Below are positions 20,188 through 28,933 of a stretch of 64,000 nucleotides of DNA, one piece after another. The notes under the pieces were generated by a model, which ran no database searches, had not been told where the DNA came from, and worked only from the letters and a program-made list of their open reading frames with translations. The position numbers and the translations under genes are program-made. The stretch is from Hirschia baltica ATCC 49814 (GTDB lineage: Bacteria > Pseudomonadota > Alphaproteobacteria > Caulobacterales > Hyphomonadaceae). Position 1 is the stretch's first letter, and each line of letters opens with the position of its first letter. Location of the stretch: NCBI RefSeq assembly GCF_000023785.1, contig NC_012982.1, positions 3,391,623 through 3,455,622 of the forward strand, written 5' to 3'.

Positions 20188-20604
20188 TTAAGGACGCCAA
20201 AACGCCTTTAAATGTGACGGGATTTTCCACGGACAAACGACAACCAAATCATAGCGCCAATCATGACTTTTAAATTTCGTCTTTTTCGCCATCCATATTT
20301 CTGCAGTTTTAGAAATACGTCTCCATGACGTTTCAGGTACTGATTGAAGCCCAATATTAATTGTCTTGCGAGCTTTAACTTCAATAAAAGCAATCACCCG
20401 TCCTTTTGTCGCGATGAGATCAATTTCTCCAGTCCGCATGCGCACACGTTTTTGAAGTATTTTATATCCTTTTAGCCTTAGCCAAATTGAGGCAAGCCAT
20501 TCGGCATTTCTGCCGCGCTTCTCATGTTTCCTACGTTTGGAATCACTGACATCACTTACATGAAAGCCGCTGTTTTTACTGCCATTATTAGAGTTCCCCA
20601 CCAT
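20188..20604 (-). CDS. UPF0102 / YraN family protein (predicted PD-(D/E)XK fold)
   Basis: A 138-aa protein with the YraN core: RMRTGEIDLIATKGRVIAFIEVKARKT, in which E, D and E-x-K resemble the nuclease-fold catalytic pattern. The biochemical function is unknown; homologues look like Holliday-junction-resolvase-type nucleases. It starts 17 nt inside the 3' end of rsmI on the same strand, implying coupled expression. The rsmI-yraN pairing beside lpoA is conserved across proteobacteria. The N-terminal 20 residues are polar and low-complexity, and a shorter start cannot be excluded. Confidence 0.88.
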   Translation of the reverse strand: MVGNSNNGSKNSGFHVSDVSDSKRRKHEKRGRNAEWLASIWLRLKGYKILQKRVRMRTGEIDLIATKGRVIAFIEVKARKTINIGLQSVPETSWRRISKTAEIWMAKKTKFKSHDWRYDLVVVCPWKIPSHLKAFWRP

Positions 20605-21463
20605 TATTCTGGTCCATCTCTTTGAGTATCAGTGCGCGTGCATAAACGTCTCGCTTTTTGAGACCAAATTTTTCCGCAACTTCTGAAGACGCTTGTTTCA
20701 CCGAAAAATTGGCAAGAGCAGCGATAATTGCAGAATCTAAATCTTCTTGAATAATTTCTCCACCAGCTAAGGGTGGCCCAATCAATATAACCAATTCGCC
20801 CTTTGGCGGGCCTTCTAGTTCAATTGCATTGGCTAATTCGGCCAATGGTAACCGACGCGCTTCTTCAAATCGTTTTGTAATCTCTCTGGCTAAAACAGCC
20901 TCTCGATTACCATATATTGTTAACATATCTGCGAGGCTTTTAGCGAGTCTGGATGGCCCTTCAAAGAAAATTAAAGTCGATTCCAAACTTACAAATTTTT
21001 CATAAAACTTAAGTCGCGCGGTTTGTTTAGGCGGAGGAAAACCAGCAAACAAAAAACTATTGGAGGGCAATCCTGAAATAGTGAGTGCAGCAAGAGGTGC
21101 TGAGGCACCGGGCAATGCCGTTACATAATGCCCTGCCTCAATAGCTTCTCTCGCCAATTTATATCCTGGATCAGAGACTAAAGGTGTACCCGCATCAGAA
21201 ATCAGGGCAATGCGCATACCCTTTTCTAGGTCACGTAAAATACGAGGTCGCGATATCGCCCCATTATGGTCGTGATATGGGCGTAGCTCAGGTCTTAAAC
21301 CATAAGCAGCCATAAGTTTGCTAGCAACGCGTGTATCTTCGGCAAGCACTAAATCAGCTGAGGCTAACACATCAAGTGCCCGCAAAGTTATGTCTCTAAG
21401 GTTTCCGATTGGCGTTGCCACAATATAAAGACCAGAACTAAGGTCTGAATTAGGTCGAATCAT
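20588..21463 (-). CDS. rsmI: 16S rRNA (cytidine-1402-2'-O)-methyltransferase RsmI
   Basis: SAM-dependent methyltransferase of the tetrapyrrole-methylase fold that 2'-O-methylates C1402 of 16S rRNA. Signatures: GLYIVATPIGNLRDITLRAL, LAEDTRVASKLM, SDAGTPLVSDPGYKLA and GLPSNSFLFAGFPP. I choose the ATG at 21463 (MIRPNSDLSSGLYIVATPIG), giving 291 aa, the normal family length. The frame stays open to ATGs at 21610 and 21643, adding up to 60 low-complexity residues and running into lpoA. The shorter form leaves a 140-bp divergent promoter region containing a long palindrome, but no good Shine-Dalgarno is seen for it, so the start is uncertain. Confidence 0.88.
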   Translation of the reverse strand: MIRPNSDLSSGLYIVATPIGNLRDITLRALDVLASADLVLAEDTRVASKLMAAYGLRPELRPYHDHNGAISRPRILRDLEKGMRIALISDAGTPLVSDPGYKLAREAIEAGHYVTALPGASAPLAALTISGLPSNSFLFAGFPPPKQTARLKFYEKFVSLESTLIFFEGPSRLAKSLADMLTIYGNREAVLAREITKRFEEARRLPLAELANAIELEGPPKGELVILIGPPLAGGEIIQEDLDSAIIAALANFSVKQASSEVAEKFGLKKRDVYARALILKEMDQNNGGEL

Positions 21464-21528
21464 AGGGTTAACAACAGCATCAAAAGCTTGTTTTGAGCCC
21501 GCGTCGGCATTAGTGTCCGGCTCATATT

Positions 21529-21552
21529 CTAAATCAGATGAATCTGATTTAG
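21529..21552. repeat. 24-bp near-perfect palindrome between rsmI and lpoA (candidate operator)
   Basis: Arms CTAAATCAGAT and ATCTGATTTAG are exact reverse complements (11 bp each) around a 2-nt centre. It lies 52 bp before the lpoA ATG and 66 bp before the preferred rsmI start. The compact symmetry suits a dimeric regulator more than a terminator, since no T-run follows. The regulator is unknown. Confidence 0.6.
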
Positions 21553-21603
21553 TCGTTTCGGGGATAGAAGTTGCGCCCTTATGGCCGCTGGAGAAGTTTG
21601 AAG

Positions 21604-22959
21604 ATGACATCACTGCCCAATGCTCGGGATAAAAAACGCTCATTCACCATTTGCGGTCAGTCGCTGGTAGCGCTTGGATTTAGTTTAGCACTACTTGCAG
21701 GATGTGCCACCACTGATCCAAGTCCAACGACACCTATTTTTCGTGGAGATGAGCGTCCAGAGTCAACACGCCCTGATCGTCCAGCGCCACCAAAGCCACG
21801 TGAAGAGATTGAAGACGTTCAACCTGAACCCGAAGACACAAACATCAAACCTTATGCGAGTGTGATACCAAGACACTTGCAAGGGTTAGATCCGACCGGC
21901 ATTGAAAACCTATCCGAAATTGCAATTCTGCTCCCACTTTCCAGCTCAAATGCAGGTGTAAGAAAACAAGCGGAAAGCATTTTAGCTGGCGCTGAAATGG
22001 CATTATTCCAAGCTGGTATTGAGAATGTTATTTTGATCCCCAAAGACACGAGCGGCATTCAATCAACAACTCGGGAAGTTGCCATTGAAGCCTTAAAAGA
22101 AGGTGCAGATGCTTTCATTGGACCTGTCTTTGCGGAAAATGTTGCAGTGGTTCAAGAAATCGCAGCTCCAAACAATATCCCAGTGCTCGCTTTTTCAACA
22201 AACAACCAGGTTGCAGGTAACGGCGTATATTTGGTTTCCTTGCCGCTCGAAGAAGAAATCAAACGCATTGTCGATTGGGCAAGTTTAAACGGCGTCACAC
22301 AATTTGCCATGTTTGGTCCGGCCAACAGCTATGGCTATAAAGTTGAAAGCGCATTGCGTTTTGAAGTCAGCCTTCGCAACGGATCAGTGATCAAAACTGA
22401 ATTCTATGATCCCAATGAGCCCTCTCCAACTGAAGCCGCAAAACGTCTTGCTCAAACGCTGATAGAAACCGACAAATATTTCCCGGGTGAAGTTGCTGTC
22501 CTTATCCCAGAACAAGGCACTCGCCTTCGCAGTGTCGCGCCTCTTCTGCCTTATTATGATGTCGACATCAAAACAGTGAAATTGCTCGGAACAGGCCTGT
22601 GGAATTCTGCAGACGTTTGGCGTGAGCCAACTCTTGAAGGGGGTGTGTTTGCCGCGCCAGATCCAACAGCAGTTGCACAATATAACGACATTTATAGGCA
22701 AATAACGAGCCAAGAACCCACCAGTATGTCGACACTGGGTTATGATGCCACCCTCATGTCTTTGATGATGTTGAGTGAAGGTTCCTTAAACCGGACCTCG
22801 CTTGAGCGTCGGGACGGGTTTATCGGAACCAATGGTTTATTCCGCTTCAAATCAAACGGCACAATAGAGCGCGGGTTATCTGTGGTTCAAGTCACAGGTA
22901 AAGGCGGTATCCGCGTTATCGAACCTGGGATAAAGACATTCCAACCAGATGGATTTTAA
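21604..22959 (+). CDS. lpoA: Penicillin-binding-protein activator, LpoA/LppC-like lipoprotein
   Basis: Lipoprotein with a periplasmic-binding-protein-like fold (Peripla_BP_6 family), related to the C-terminal domain of LpoA, which activates PBP1A from the outer membrane. Signal peptide with lipobox ALLAGC near residue 34; a Pro/Glu/Arg-rich linker follows, then the ligand-binding-type fold (IAILLPLSSSNAGVRKQAESILAGAEMAL). It lacks the N-terminal TPR domain of E. coli LpoA, as in other alphaproteobacteria. The ATG at 21604 has GGAG about 11 nt upstream; an ATG at 21571 is in frame. It diverges from rsmI-yraN, echoing the enterobacterial order. Confidence 0.85.
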   Translation: MTSLPNARDKKRSFTICGQSLVALGFSLALLAGCATTDPSPTTPIFRGDERPESTRPDRPAPPKPREEIEDVQPEPEDTNIKPYASVIPRHLQGLDPTGIENLSEIAILLPLSSSNAGVRKQAESILAGAEMALFQAGIENVILIPKDTSGIQSTTREVAIEALKEGADAFIGPVFAENVAVVQEIAAPNNIPVLAFSTNNQVAGNGVYLVSLPLEEEIKRIVDWASLNGVTQFAMFGPANSYGYKVESALRFEVSLRNGSVIKTEFYDPNEPSPTEAAKRLAQTLIETDKYFPGEVAVLIPEQGTRLRSVAPLLPYYDVDIKTVKLLGTGLWNSADVWREPTLEGGVFAAPDPTAVAQYNDIYRQITSQEPTSMSTLGYDATLMSLMMLSEGSLNRTSLERRDGFIGTNGLFRFKSNGTIERGLSVVQVTGKGGIRVIEPGIKTFQPDGF

Positions 22960-22983
22960 ATATCTGATATTATTATAGATTTA

Positions 22984-23016
22984 AAAAATGCCGTTCAGAT
23001 ACTGGACGGCATTTTT
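22984..23016. terminator. Bidirectional intrinsic terminator between lpoA and hemW
   Basis: Eleven-base-pair stem AAAAATGCCGT / ACGGCATTTTT with an 11-nt loop between convergent lpoA and hemW. T-runs occur on both strands, so it can stop transcription from either side. Its right edge touches the hemW stop codon. Confidence 0.85.
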
Positions 23017-24167
23017 CATTCTAAAACCAATTTCTGACTTATATAATCAGCCAATAAACAACCTTCTGCTGTTAGTTTTAATATGGAGCCATCAAGCTCG
23101 ATCAACCCATCGGATATAAAACTTGCAATAGCAGTTTCATCAAAACATCTACCGCTTATTTTTTCAAAGTCAGAACGCAGTATTCCTTGTGTCATTCTCA
23201 GCCCCATCATGACTCGTTCTGCTGCTATATCTTCAATAGACAAAGGATTATAATCGGCACCAACGCCTGTCTTTTCTACTTTGGAAATATACTTATCAGG
23301 CCGTTTTTCGGAGATGGTTTCCAATCTCTTCCCGTCAAGTGTCACGCGGCCATGCGCACCCGGCCCAACTCCCAACCAATCGCCTGATTTCCAATATACA
23401 ATATTGTGTTTTGCTTGGTGCTGCACGCTCTTAGCGTGATTGGAAATCTCATAAGCAGAATACCCCGCCGCCTCCATCTCCAATTGCGTCACTTCATATA
23501 AATCTGCCGCCACATCTTCATTTGCAGGTGTCCAATCACCACGCGACACCGCTTTGCCAAAAGCTGTGCGTTGTTCAATTGTCAGCTCATACAATGATAA
23601 ATGATCAGCACCTAGATCTATGATATCGGAAAGCTCTGCTTGCCATTTTTCTTTGCTCTGGTTGGGTAATGCATAAATAAAATCAAGGGATAAAGACGAA
23701 AAGCATCGTCTTCCTTCGCCAATAGCTTCCAAAGCAATTTTAGCGGAATGATTACGTCCTAAAAAGGTGAGAGCAGCATCATCTAGGCTTTGCACACCAA
23801 GTGATAATCTATTCACTCCTGCATCCGCTATGCCGGCAAAGCGGTTCATATCATCAGGGTTTGCTTCCAGCGTTATTTCAGCATCGTCACGCAATGGCCA
23901 AAGCTCTGCGATGTCAGCTAGTAATTGTCTAATAGCTTCAGGTGGCAACAAAGACGGCGTGCCACCACCTAGAAAAACGGTATCAACGTGCCTTGAACCC
24001 GTTTTTTCGCGCCATCCTTTGAGATCTTCCCGAATAGCTAAAAGAAGCGGATCAATATTCCGATCTTTAGCGGCGTAGACGTTGAAATCACAATACGGGC
24101 ATATTTTCGCGCAATAGGGCCAATGTATATAAATACCAAACCCACGATGAGGTTCAAATTGCAGCAC
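23016..24167 (-). CDS. hemW: Heme chaperone HemW (radical SAM, coproporphyrinogen-oxidase-like)
   Basis: Radical SAM protein with the CxxxCxxC cluster in YCAKICPYCDFN (about residues 18-29) and the downstream LGGGTPSLL motif. It carries HNIVYW, the HNxxYW heme-binding motif that distinguishes HemW from true oxygen-independent coproporphyrinogen oxidase HemN. At 383 aa it is short, like HemW. The start is a GTG at 24167 that shares one base with the TAG stop of rdgB, so the pair is translationally coupled. It probably inserts heme into membrane targets, complementing hemE/hemH/hemJ near the right end. Confidence 0.93.
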   Translation of the reverse strand: MLQFEPHRGFGIYIHWPYCAKICPYCDFNVYAAKDRNIDPLLLAIREDLKGWREKTGSRHVDTVFLGGGTPSLLPPEAIRQLLADIAELWPLRDDAEITLEANPDDMNRFAGIADAGVNRLSLGVQSLDDAALTFLGRNHSAKIALEAIGEGRRCFSSLSLDFIYALPNQSKEKWQAELSDIIDLGADHLSLYELTIEQRTAFGKAVSRGDWTPANEDVAADLYEVTQLEMEAAGYSAYEISNHAKSVQHQAKHNIVYWKSGDWLGVGPGAHGRVTLDGKRLETISEKRPDKYISKVEKTGVGADYNPLSIEDIAAERVMMGLRMTQGILRSDFEKISGRCFDETAIASFISDGLIELDGSILKLTAEGCLLADYISQKLVLE

Positions 24168-24781
24168 TAAAGCATAGCTTCTGTTAGCAATTTGAATGCA
24201 TTGGCACGATGACTCATACCATGTTTACGCGCAGGTTCCATTTCTCCAAAAGTGATTGTTTCGCCCTCTGCCACAAACATTGCATCATAGCCAAACCCAT
24301 TCTCGCCGCGCGGGGGCCAAACCAATTCGCCTTTAACTTCACCTCTAAAGGTCACGGTCTCACCATCAGGCCAAGCCACACAAAGCGCACAAACAAAACG
24401 TGCACTTCGCTCTGCTGCTTTCTCATCTTCCAGCGCTTGGTTTACTTTTTCCATCGCCAGCTTGAAATCTTTAGACTCCCCTGCCCACCGCGCTGAATAT
24501 ATTCCCGGCGCACCATTAAGCGCATCAACAGCCAAACCAGAATCATCTGCGAGCGCAGGAGACCCAGACGCTATAGCCGCCGCAAGCGCTTTCAATTCTG
24601 CATTCGCTTCAAAGGTTAGTCCGGTCTCTTCAGGTTCAGGTAAATCCAGTTCACCGGCCGAAACCGGCTCAAACCCCAAAGGCTCCAAAAGGTCTTTTAG
24701 TTCACGTACTTTTCCCTGATTGTGTGTCGCTGCAACTAGGCGACCAGGCTGAAGTTTCCTAGATTGATTCGAATCAGTCAT
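24167..24781 (-). CDS. rdgB: XTP/dITP diphosphatase (RdgB/HAM1 family)
   Basis: House-cleaning pyrophosphatase that hydrolyses dITP and XTP to keep deaminated purines out of DNA and RNA. Conserved blocks: [17 protein letters not shown] at the N-terminus, [33 protein letters not shown] and the C-terminal MSHRANAF. The length is 204 aa, typical. It is upstream of hemW with a 1-nt overlap. The rph-rdgB-hemW run common in alphaproteobacteria is interrupted here by two genes on the other strand. Confidence 0.96.
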   Translation of the reverse strand: MTDSNQSRKLQPGRLVAATHNQGKVRELKDLLEPLGFEPVSAGELDLPEPEETGLTFEANAELKALAAAIASGSPALADDSGLAVDALNGAPGIYSARWAGESKDFKLAMEKVNQALEDEKAAERSARFVCALCVAWPDGETVTFRGEVKGELVWPPRGENGFGYDAMFVAEGETITFGEMEPARKHGMSHRANAFKLLTEAML

Positions 24782-24915
24782 AATTGTCTCCAGATAAAAT
24801 TACATGATATATATTGTTTTTCGATAATAATTATGTCACACCAGACCTGTCTACAACATTCGCTTAAAAAAACGATGTGCAAAATTGAATTTAAATTGCA
24901 GGAAGATCCAACCCT

Positions 24916-25500
24916 ATGGCCGGTATTGAAGACACATTAAAGCTGCGCGCTATTGGACGCGGATCTTTATCTTCAGTTCTGAAGGTATTGGTTGATATTT
25001 TCTGGATCACAGCCTGCGCCGCGCTTGGATTTATCTGGATTATAACTTTTCTTTCAATTATCGCTACCTTAAGTGGCGGAATTGTCGAAAATTCCATTTT
25101 GGGTAGAATTTCGTTGCATGCTGACCCATTCAGAATGACGAGCCTTGCTCTAGTAGGATCAATTTTGTGCATAGGTGTTATGTCGATCGCATCAAATTTA
25201 CGAAGCGTTTTTGAAACGCTTGTTGATGGAGATCCATTTGTGCCTGAAAATGCAATACGATTTCGTAAAATCGCTTTGATAATTGCAATACTTGAATTGA
25301 CAAGAATTCTCGTCAATCCTGTCATTGCTTTTATAATAAATATCGTGGGGATGGACACTCAACTACAACCGGTTGGAATCTTAACACGATTGATGAGCAC
25401 AAATTTTATAACGTGGGGAGCAGTACTTATTTTGGTCGTTCTATCGCAGGTTTTTGCTGAAGGTGCACGCCTTCGTGAAGATCAGCAGATGACCATATAG
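24916..25500 (+). CDS. DUF2975-family membrane protein
   Basis: A 194-aa protein with four hydrophobic segments (about 22-50, 72-92, 113-139 and 160-180) and the central motif SIASNLRSVFETLVDGDPFVPENAIRFRKIA, characteristic of DUF2975 in my recollection. The function is unknown. It is followed after 23 bp by a small HTH regulator, a pairing common for this family in bacteria and suggestive of a membrane-linked regulator or self-regulated module. AGGAAG lies about 9 nt before the ATG. The pair reads rightward between the leftward rdgB and rph genes, so it is an insertion into a conserved neighbourhood. Confidence 0.8.
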   Translation: MAGIEDTLKLRAIGRGSLSSVLKVLVDIFWITACAALGFIWIITFLSIIATLSGGIVENSILGRISLHADPFRMTSLALVGSILCIGVMSIASNLRSVFETLVDGDPFVPENAIRFRKIALIIAILELTRILVNPVIAFIINIVGMDTQLQPVGILTRLMSTNFITWGAVLILVVLSQVFAEGARLREDQQMTI

Positions 25501-25523
25501 AAAAAAGGCCCTACCCTAATCCT

Positions 25524-25781
25524 ATGACGATTCGCGTAAAACTTGATCAAGTCCTCTTAGATCGCCGGATGTCTCTCACAGAGCTTGGCGACCGTGTAGG
25601 TATCACCCTCGCCAATTTGTCAATTCTGAAAACAGGTAAAGCAAAAGCTATCCGCTTTTCTACTCTCGAAGCACTTTGTCGAGAGCTTGGCTGCCAACCC
25701 GGCGATATACTCATATGGGAAGATGAGGAAGACGAACTAAGTGGTTCCGATGACGAAGGCCAGCGAACTGCAGCTGAATAA
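25524..25781 (+). CDS. Small Cro/CI-type (YozG-like) HTH regulator
   Basis: An 85-aa DNA-binding protein with a Xre-type helix-turn-helix (about residues 15-62): RRMSLTELGDRVGITLANLSILKTGKAKAIRFSTLEALCRELGCQPGDIL. The trailing acidic tail (WEDEEDELSGSDDE) is variable. YozG-like regulators often follow DUF2975 membrane proteins; together they may form an autoregulatory unit, but the signal and targets are unknown. It reads away from rph, converging on its 3' end 48 bp away. Confidence 0.88.
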   Translation: MTIRVKLDQVLLDRRMSLTELGDRVGITLANLSILKTGKAKAIRFSTLEALCRELGCQPGDILIWEDEEDELSGSDDEGQRTAAE

Positions 25782-25828
25782 GGCTTCACACCTCACAAGC
25801 TGCATCCGCTGAAATCCCCATTTAGCCC

Positions 25829-26560
25829 TTATGCGTTATCAATCGCCGCTTTTTGAAGAGCGAACAGCTCTTTACATCCAGCGTCTGCTAAATCACTCAT
25901 CGCAAGAAATTCTTCGCGAGAAAATGGACGCTCCTCACCCGTTCCCTGAACCTCAATAATGCGGCCATCAGATGACATGATAAAGTTTGCATCCACCATC
26001 GCATTTGAATCTTCTGCATAATCCAGATCCAGCACAGGCACATCCTGATACACACCACAAGAAATAGCGGCTGCTTGAGACACCAACGGATTAGTCGAAA
26101 TAATACCCTCTTCTTTCAGGTAATTGATTGCAAGCGCTAACGCCACATACCCACCCGTAATCGCAGCAGTACGTGTGCCGCCATCAGCTTGAATCACATC
26201 ACAGTCAATCGTGATTTGATTTTCACCCAACGCTTCAAGGTCTGTAACAGAACGCAATGCACGACCAATAAGACGCTGTATCTCTTGTGTCCGACCAGAT
26301 TGCTTACCCGCTGCTGCTTCACGACGTCCACGTGTGTGCGTTGCGCGGGGTAGCATACCATATTCCGCTGTTACCCAGCCCTTACCTGTGCCTTTCATCC
26401 AGCGCGGAACATCCCCAGTCCATGATGCAGTACAAAGCACATGCGTGTGACCAAATTTCACCAAACATGACCCTTCTGCATAGCGGGACTTGCCTACTTC
26501 TAAGCTGACTTCACGCAGGGATTCCGGTGCACGTTTTGATGGGCGCTCAAACTGAGTCAT
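25829..26560 (-). CDS. rph: Ribonuclease PH
   Basis: Phosphorolytic 3'-5' exoribonuclease that trims tRNA 3' ends and takes part in rRNA processing and decay. Landmarks: [72 protein letters not shown] and the C-terminal [14 protein letters not shown]. At 243 aa it is full-length, unlike the truncated E. coli K-12 gene. It diverges from hrcA; the intervening 164 bp carries a strong inverted repeat. Confidence 0.97.
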   Translation of the reverse strand: MTQFERPSKRAPESLREVSLEVGKSRYAEGSCLVKFGHTHVLCTASWTGDVPRWMKGTGKGWVTAEYGMLPRATHTRGRREAAAGKQSGRTQEIQRLIGRALRSVTDLEALGENQITIDCDVIQADGGTRTAAITGGYVALALAINYLKEEGIISTNPLVSQAAAISCGVYQDVPVLDLDYAEDSNAMVDANFIMSSDGRIIEVQGTGEERPFSREEFLAMSDLADAGCKELFALQKAAIDNA

Positions 26561-26666
26561 GTGTGAATGGTCCTTTATCGTGCAGATTTCGGATATTTCC
26601 CGATTCTCCGCAAAAAATTGAATGAAAATTGTTTAAAAAGGCGATACAGGAAGCACACATGGTTTG

Positions 26667-26689
26667 GCAATGCATACAATACGCATTGC
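26667..26689. repeat. Inverted repeat with 9-bp spacer upstream of hrcA
   Basis: Arms GCAATGC and GCATTGC (exact 7-bp reverse complements) are separated by ATACAATAC. The 9-nt spacer is the same as in the CIRCE heat-shock operator (TTAGCACTC-N9-GAGTGCTAA), but the arm sequences differ. It is 36 bp before the preferred hrcA ATG in the rph/hrcA divergent gap. Confidence 0.45.
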
Positions 26690-26724
26690 ATCTACAGCCA
26701 AGCATTCTTATTCTAGTAATTGAT

Positions 26725-27836
26725 ATGATTATAGAACCACCAGAAAACCAATCTCAGCTATCCAAAATGGATGCTCGCTCACGTACGATATTTCGTGAGA
26801 TTGTGGAGGCATATCTAGAAACTGGTGAACCCGTTGGTTCCCGAACAATTTCTAGACGTGGCATAAGCTTATCATCTGCTTCTATTCGCAATGTGATGGC
26901 AGATCTTGCAGAACAAGGATTACTCGACAGTCCCCACACTTCGGCTGGACGCCTTCCCACTCATCAAGGGCTAAGGCTTTTTGTGGATGGCCTTATGGAA
27001 GTCCAGAAGATGAAACTTGGAGCTGTGGATAAACGGCGCATACAACAAAGATTGTCTGCTGCCCAAGGCGGCCTTCCAGAAGATTTTCTCGGTGAAGCAT
27101 CTGAAATGCTATCCGGCTTAGTGGGAGGCGCAGGTCTCGTTGCCAGCCCGAAAAGCAATGCAGCGGCAATCAAACATGTGGAATTTGTATCCGTAGGTCC
27201 CAATCAGGCGCTTGCAATTATCGTTTCAGCAGATGAAGACGTTGAAAACCGCCTCCTTACGCTGCCTAAAGGCATGCCATTGTCTGCTCTACAAGAAGCA
27301 AGCAATTACCTAAATGCACGTATGAGGGGCAAAACACTTTCTGAAGTCAAAGCAGATGTGCTCAGTGAAATTCGCGAAAAACGCGCCCAACTCGACGATA
27401 TGGCAAGCACGCTTGTTGAAGCTGGTCTCGCGCATTGGACAGGAGACGACCCTGACCGTGGGCGGTCCCTCATCGTTAGAGGACGAGCAAATCTTCTAGG
27501 CGATGAACAATTAGCCGAAAGTGTAGATAAAGTCCGAGACCTCTTTTCTTATCTCGATAAAACAGAAAGCTTGGTTGAATTTTAGACCGTGCCCGCGATG
27601 CAGAGGGTGTAAGGCTGTTTATTGGTGCAGAAAACAAACTTTTTGGCCTTTCAGGTTCAAGTGTTATTGTCGCGCCCTATATGAATTCTGAGCGTAAAGT
27701 TGTAGGAGCTTTGGGTGTTATTGGTCCAACGCGCCTAAATTATGCGCGCGTCATTCCAATGGTGGATTACACTGCCCAAGTTGTGGGTCGATTATTAGAT
27801 GGCGGACCGGCCGAGAAAATAGAGGAAAAGCGATGA
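26725..27836 (+). pseudogene. hrcA: Heat-inducible transcription repressor HrcA, interrupted by a frameshift
   Basis: HrcA represses heat-shock operons by binding CIRCE. Residues from the ATG at 26725 show the N-terminal winged helix (RSRTIFREIVEAYLETGEPVGSRTIS, SIRNVMADLAEQGLL, SPHTSAGRLPT) and the central dimer domain. The frame then hits TAG at 27583-27585 after SLVEF. The -1 frame continues without a stop from TTA at 27582: [20 protein letters not shown], then [40 protein letters not shown] and VGRLL, ending at TGA 27834-27836, which overlaps the grpE ATG. This is the missing HrcA C-terminus. Loss of one T in a TTTT run explains it. It may be a sequencing error or a real lesion. Confidence 0.9.
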
Positions 27837-28432
27837 GCGAAGACACGCAAGCGCCAGAAAATAAAGTCGAAAACGAAGCTGAAGAAGCTTTAAACACTGG
27901 TGAAGAAGCGCAAACGACAGAAGCTGCAAATGATGCTGCACCTGCTGAAGACGAACCAGAAGCACGGATTGCTGAATTAGAAGCTGAAACAAACGCCTTA
28001 AAAGATCAGCTTGTACGCACTATGGCTGACATGGAAAACCTGCGCAAACGCACAGAAAAGCAAGTCGCTGATTCCCGCATCTATGCGGTAGAAAAATTCG
28101 CCGGCGACCTGCTTTCCGTCTCTGACAATATGACACGTGCTCTTGGTGCTGTTTCAGATGAAGCAAAAGCAGCATTGTCTGAGCAAGGTCAAAGTTTATT
28201 GGCTGGAATTGAGATGACTCAAAAAGAGTTGCACGCAGCTTTCGCACGTAATGGTGTTGTAGCAATTGATGCTGCCCCTGGCGCTAGCTTTGATCCAAAC
28301 CTTCACCAAGCCATTTCGCAAATCCCATCCGATCAACCAAATGGCACTGTTGCTGAAACTTTCCAATCTGGTTGGAAAATCGGTGACCGTACATTGCGAG
28401 CAGCTATGGTTGCCGTGAGTTCTGGAAACTAA
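27833..28432 (+). CDS. grpE: Nucleotide exchange factor GrpE
   Basis: DnaK co-chaperone that releases ADP from DnaK. A 199-aa protein with an acidic disordered N-terminus (about 1-45), a long coiled coil (about 42-90, [20 protein letters not shown] then [12 protein letters not shown]) and a C-terminal beta wing ending in [21 protein letters not shown], the family signature. The ATG overlaps the TGA of the frameshifted hrcA C-terminal frame as ATGA, so it was evolved as a coupled hrcA-grpE operon. With hrcA translation stopping 250 nt earlier, that coupling would be lost. Its partners dnaJ and dnaK are about 7-10 kb away on the other strand. Confidence 0.96.
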   Translation: MSEDTQAPENKVENEAEEALNTGEEAQTTEAANDAAPAEDEPEARIAELEAETNALKDQLVRTMADMENLRKRTEKQVADSRIYAVEKFAGDLLSVSDNMTRALGAVSDEAKAALSEQGQSLLAGIEMTQKELHAAFARNGVVAIDAAPGASFDPNLHQAISQIPSDQPNGTVAETFQSGWKIGDRTLRAAMVAVSSGN

Positions 28433-28452
28433 ATTTTGAATTGATTCAATTT

Positions 28453-28488
28453 AAAAGGGCTAGCCTTGAATAGGCTAGCCCTTTTTTT
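28453..28488 (+). terminator. Intrinsic terminator after grpE
   Basis: Stem AAAAGGGCTAGCCT / AGGCTAGCCCTTTT with a 5-nt loop and a run of seven T. It closes the hrcA-grpE operon 20 bp past grpE and could also act on the convergent HxlR gene. Confidence 0.9.
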
Positions 28489-28502
28489 AAGTCGATGATC
28501 AT

Positions 28503-28859
28503 CTATTCGTCGATTGTTTCACCAATACCGGCTTGCCGACGTATAGAGAGGTGTTCCCTGCCCCAGAGTCGCAAGGCTTCAAGCACATGACCTAATTCTT
28601 TGCCACGCTCTGTCAGCATATAGTCAAATCGTTCAGGACGGCTCTGATAAGCTTTCTTTTCCAGCACACCTACAGCCACCAACCGTTTTAGCCGTTGCGC
28701 CAATACATGGCGGGTAATACCAAGATTTTTCTGAAAATCGTCAAATTTGCTAACGCCCAGAAAACAATCGCGAACGATCAAAAGGGTCCAGCGATCCCCT
28801 ACGATCGATGTTGCCCTAGCTATGGGGCACCAGTCATCTGATAATTGATCCCATTTCAT
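28503..28859 (-). CDS. HxlR-family winged-helix transcriptional regulator
   Basis: A 118-aa MarR-like regulator of the HxlR type. Typical features are Cys11 in DDWCPIARATSIVGDRWTLLIVRD, the recognition region GVSKFDDFQKNLGITRHVLAQRLKRLVAVGVLEK and the wing PERFDYMLTERGKELGHVL. HxlR proteins often sense electrophiles or oxidants through the N-terminal Cys, so redox sensing is possible but not shown. It has no adjacent divergent target; the upstream neighbour is the pfkB-family kinase on the same strand, 74 bp away. Confidence 0.9.
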   Translation of the reverse strand: MKWDQLSDDWCPIARATSIVGDRWTLLIVRDCFLGVSKFDDFQKNLGITRHVLAQRLKRLVAVGVLEKKAYQSRPERFDYMLTERGKELGHVLEALRLWGREHLSIRRQAGIGETIDE

Positions 28860-28933
28860 ATCAATTAACTATAAGACTGATTTGATAAGATCTCAAACAC
28901 AACAATTCCTGTGTAACAGCATTTATTTTCTGA

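Noticed and set aside
24891..25358. 155-aa open frame on the - strand over the DUF2975 gene
   Set aside because: The + strand frame has hydrophobic segments, a family motif and a Shine-Dalgarno; the - strand frame has none.
27571..27590. Programmed -1 frameshifting in hrcA
   Set aside because: The site GAA-TTT-TAG does not form an X-XXY-YYZ slippery heptamer and no downstream stimulatory structure was evident; a one-base deletion or sequencing error is simpler.
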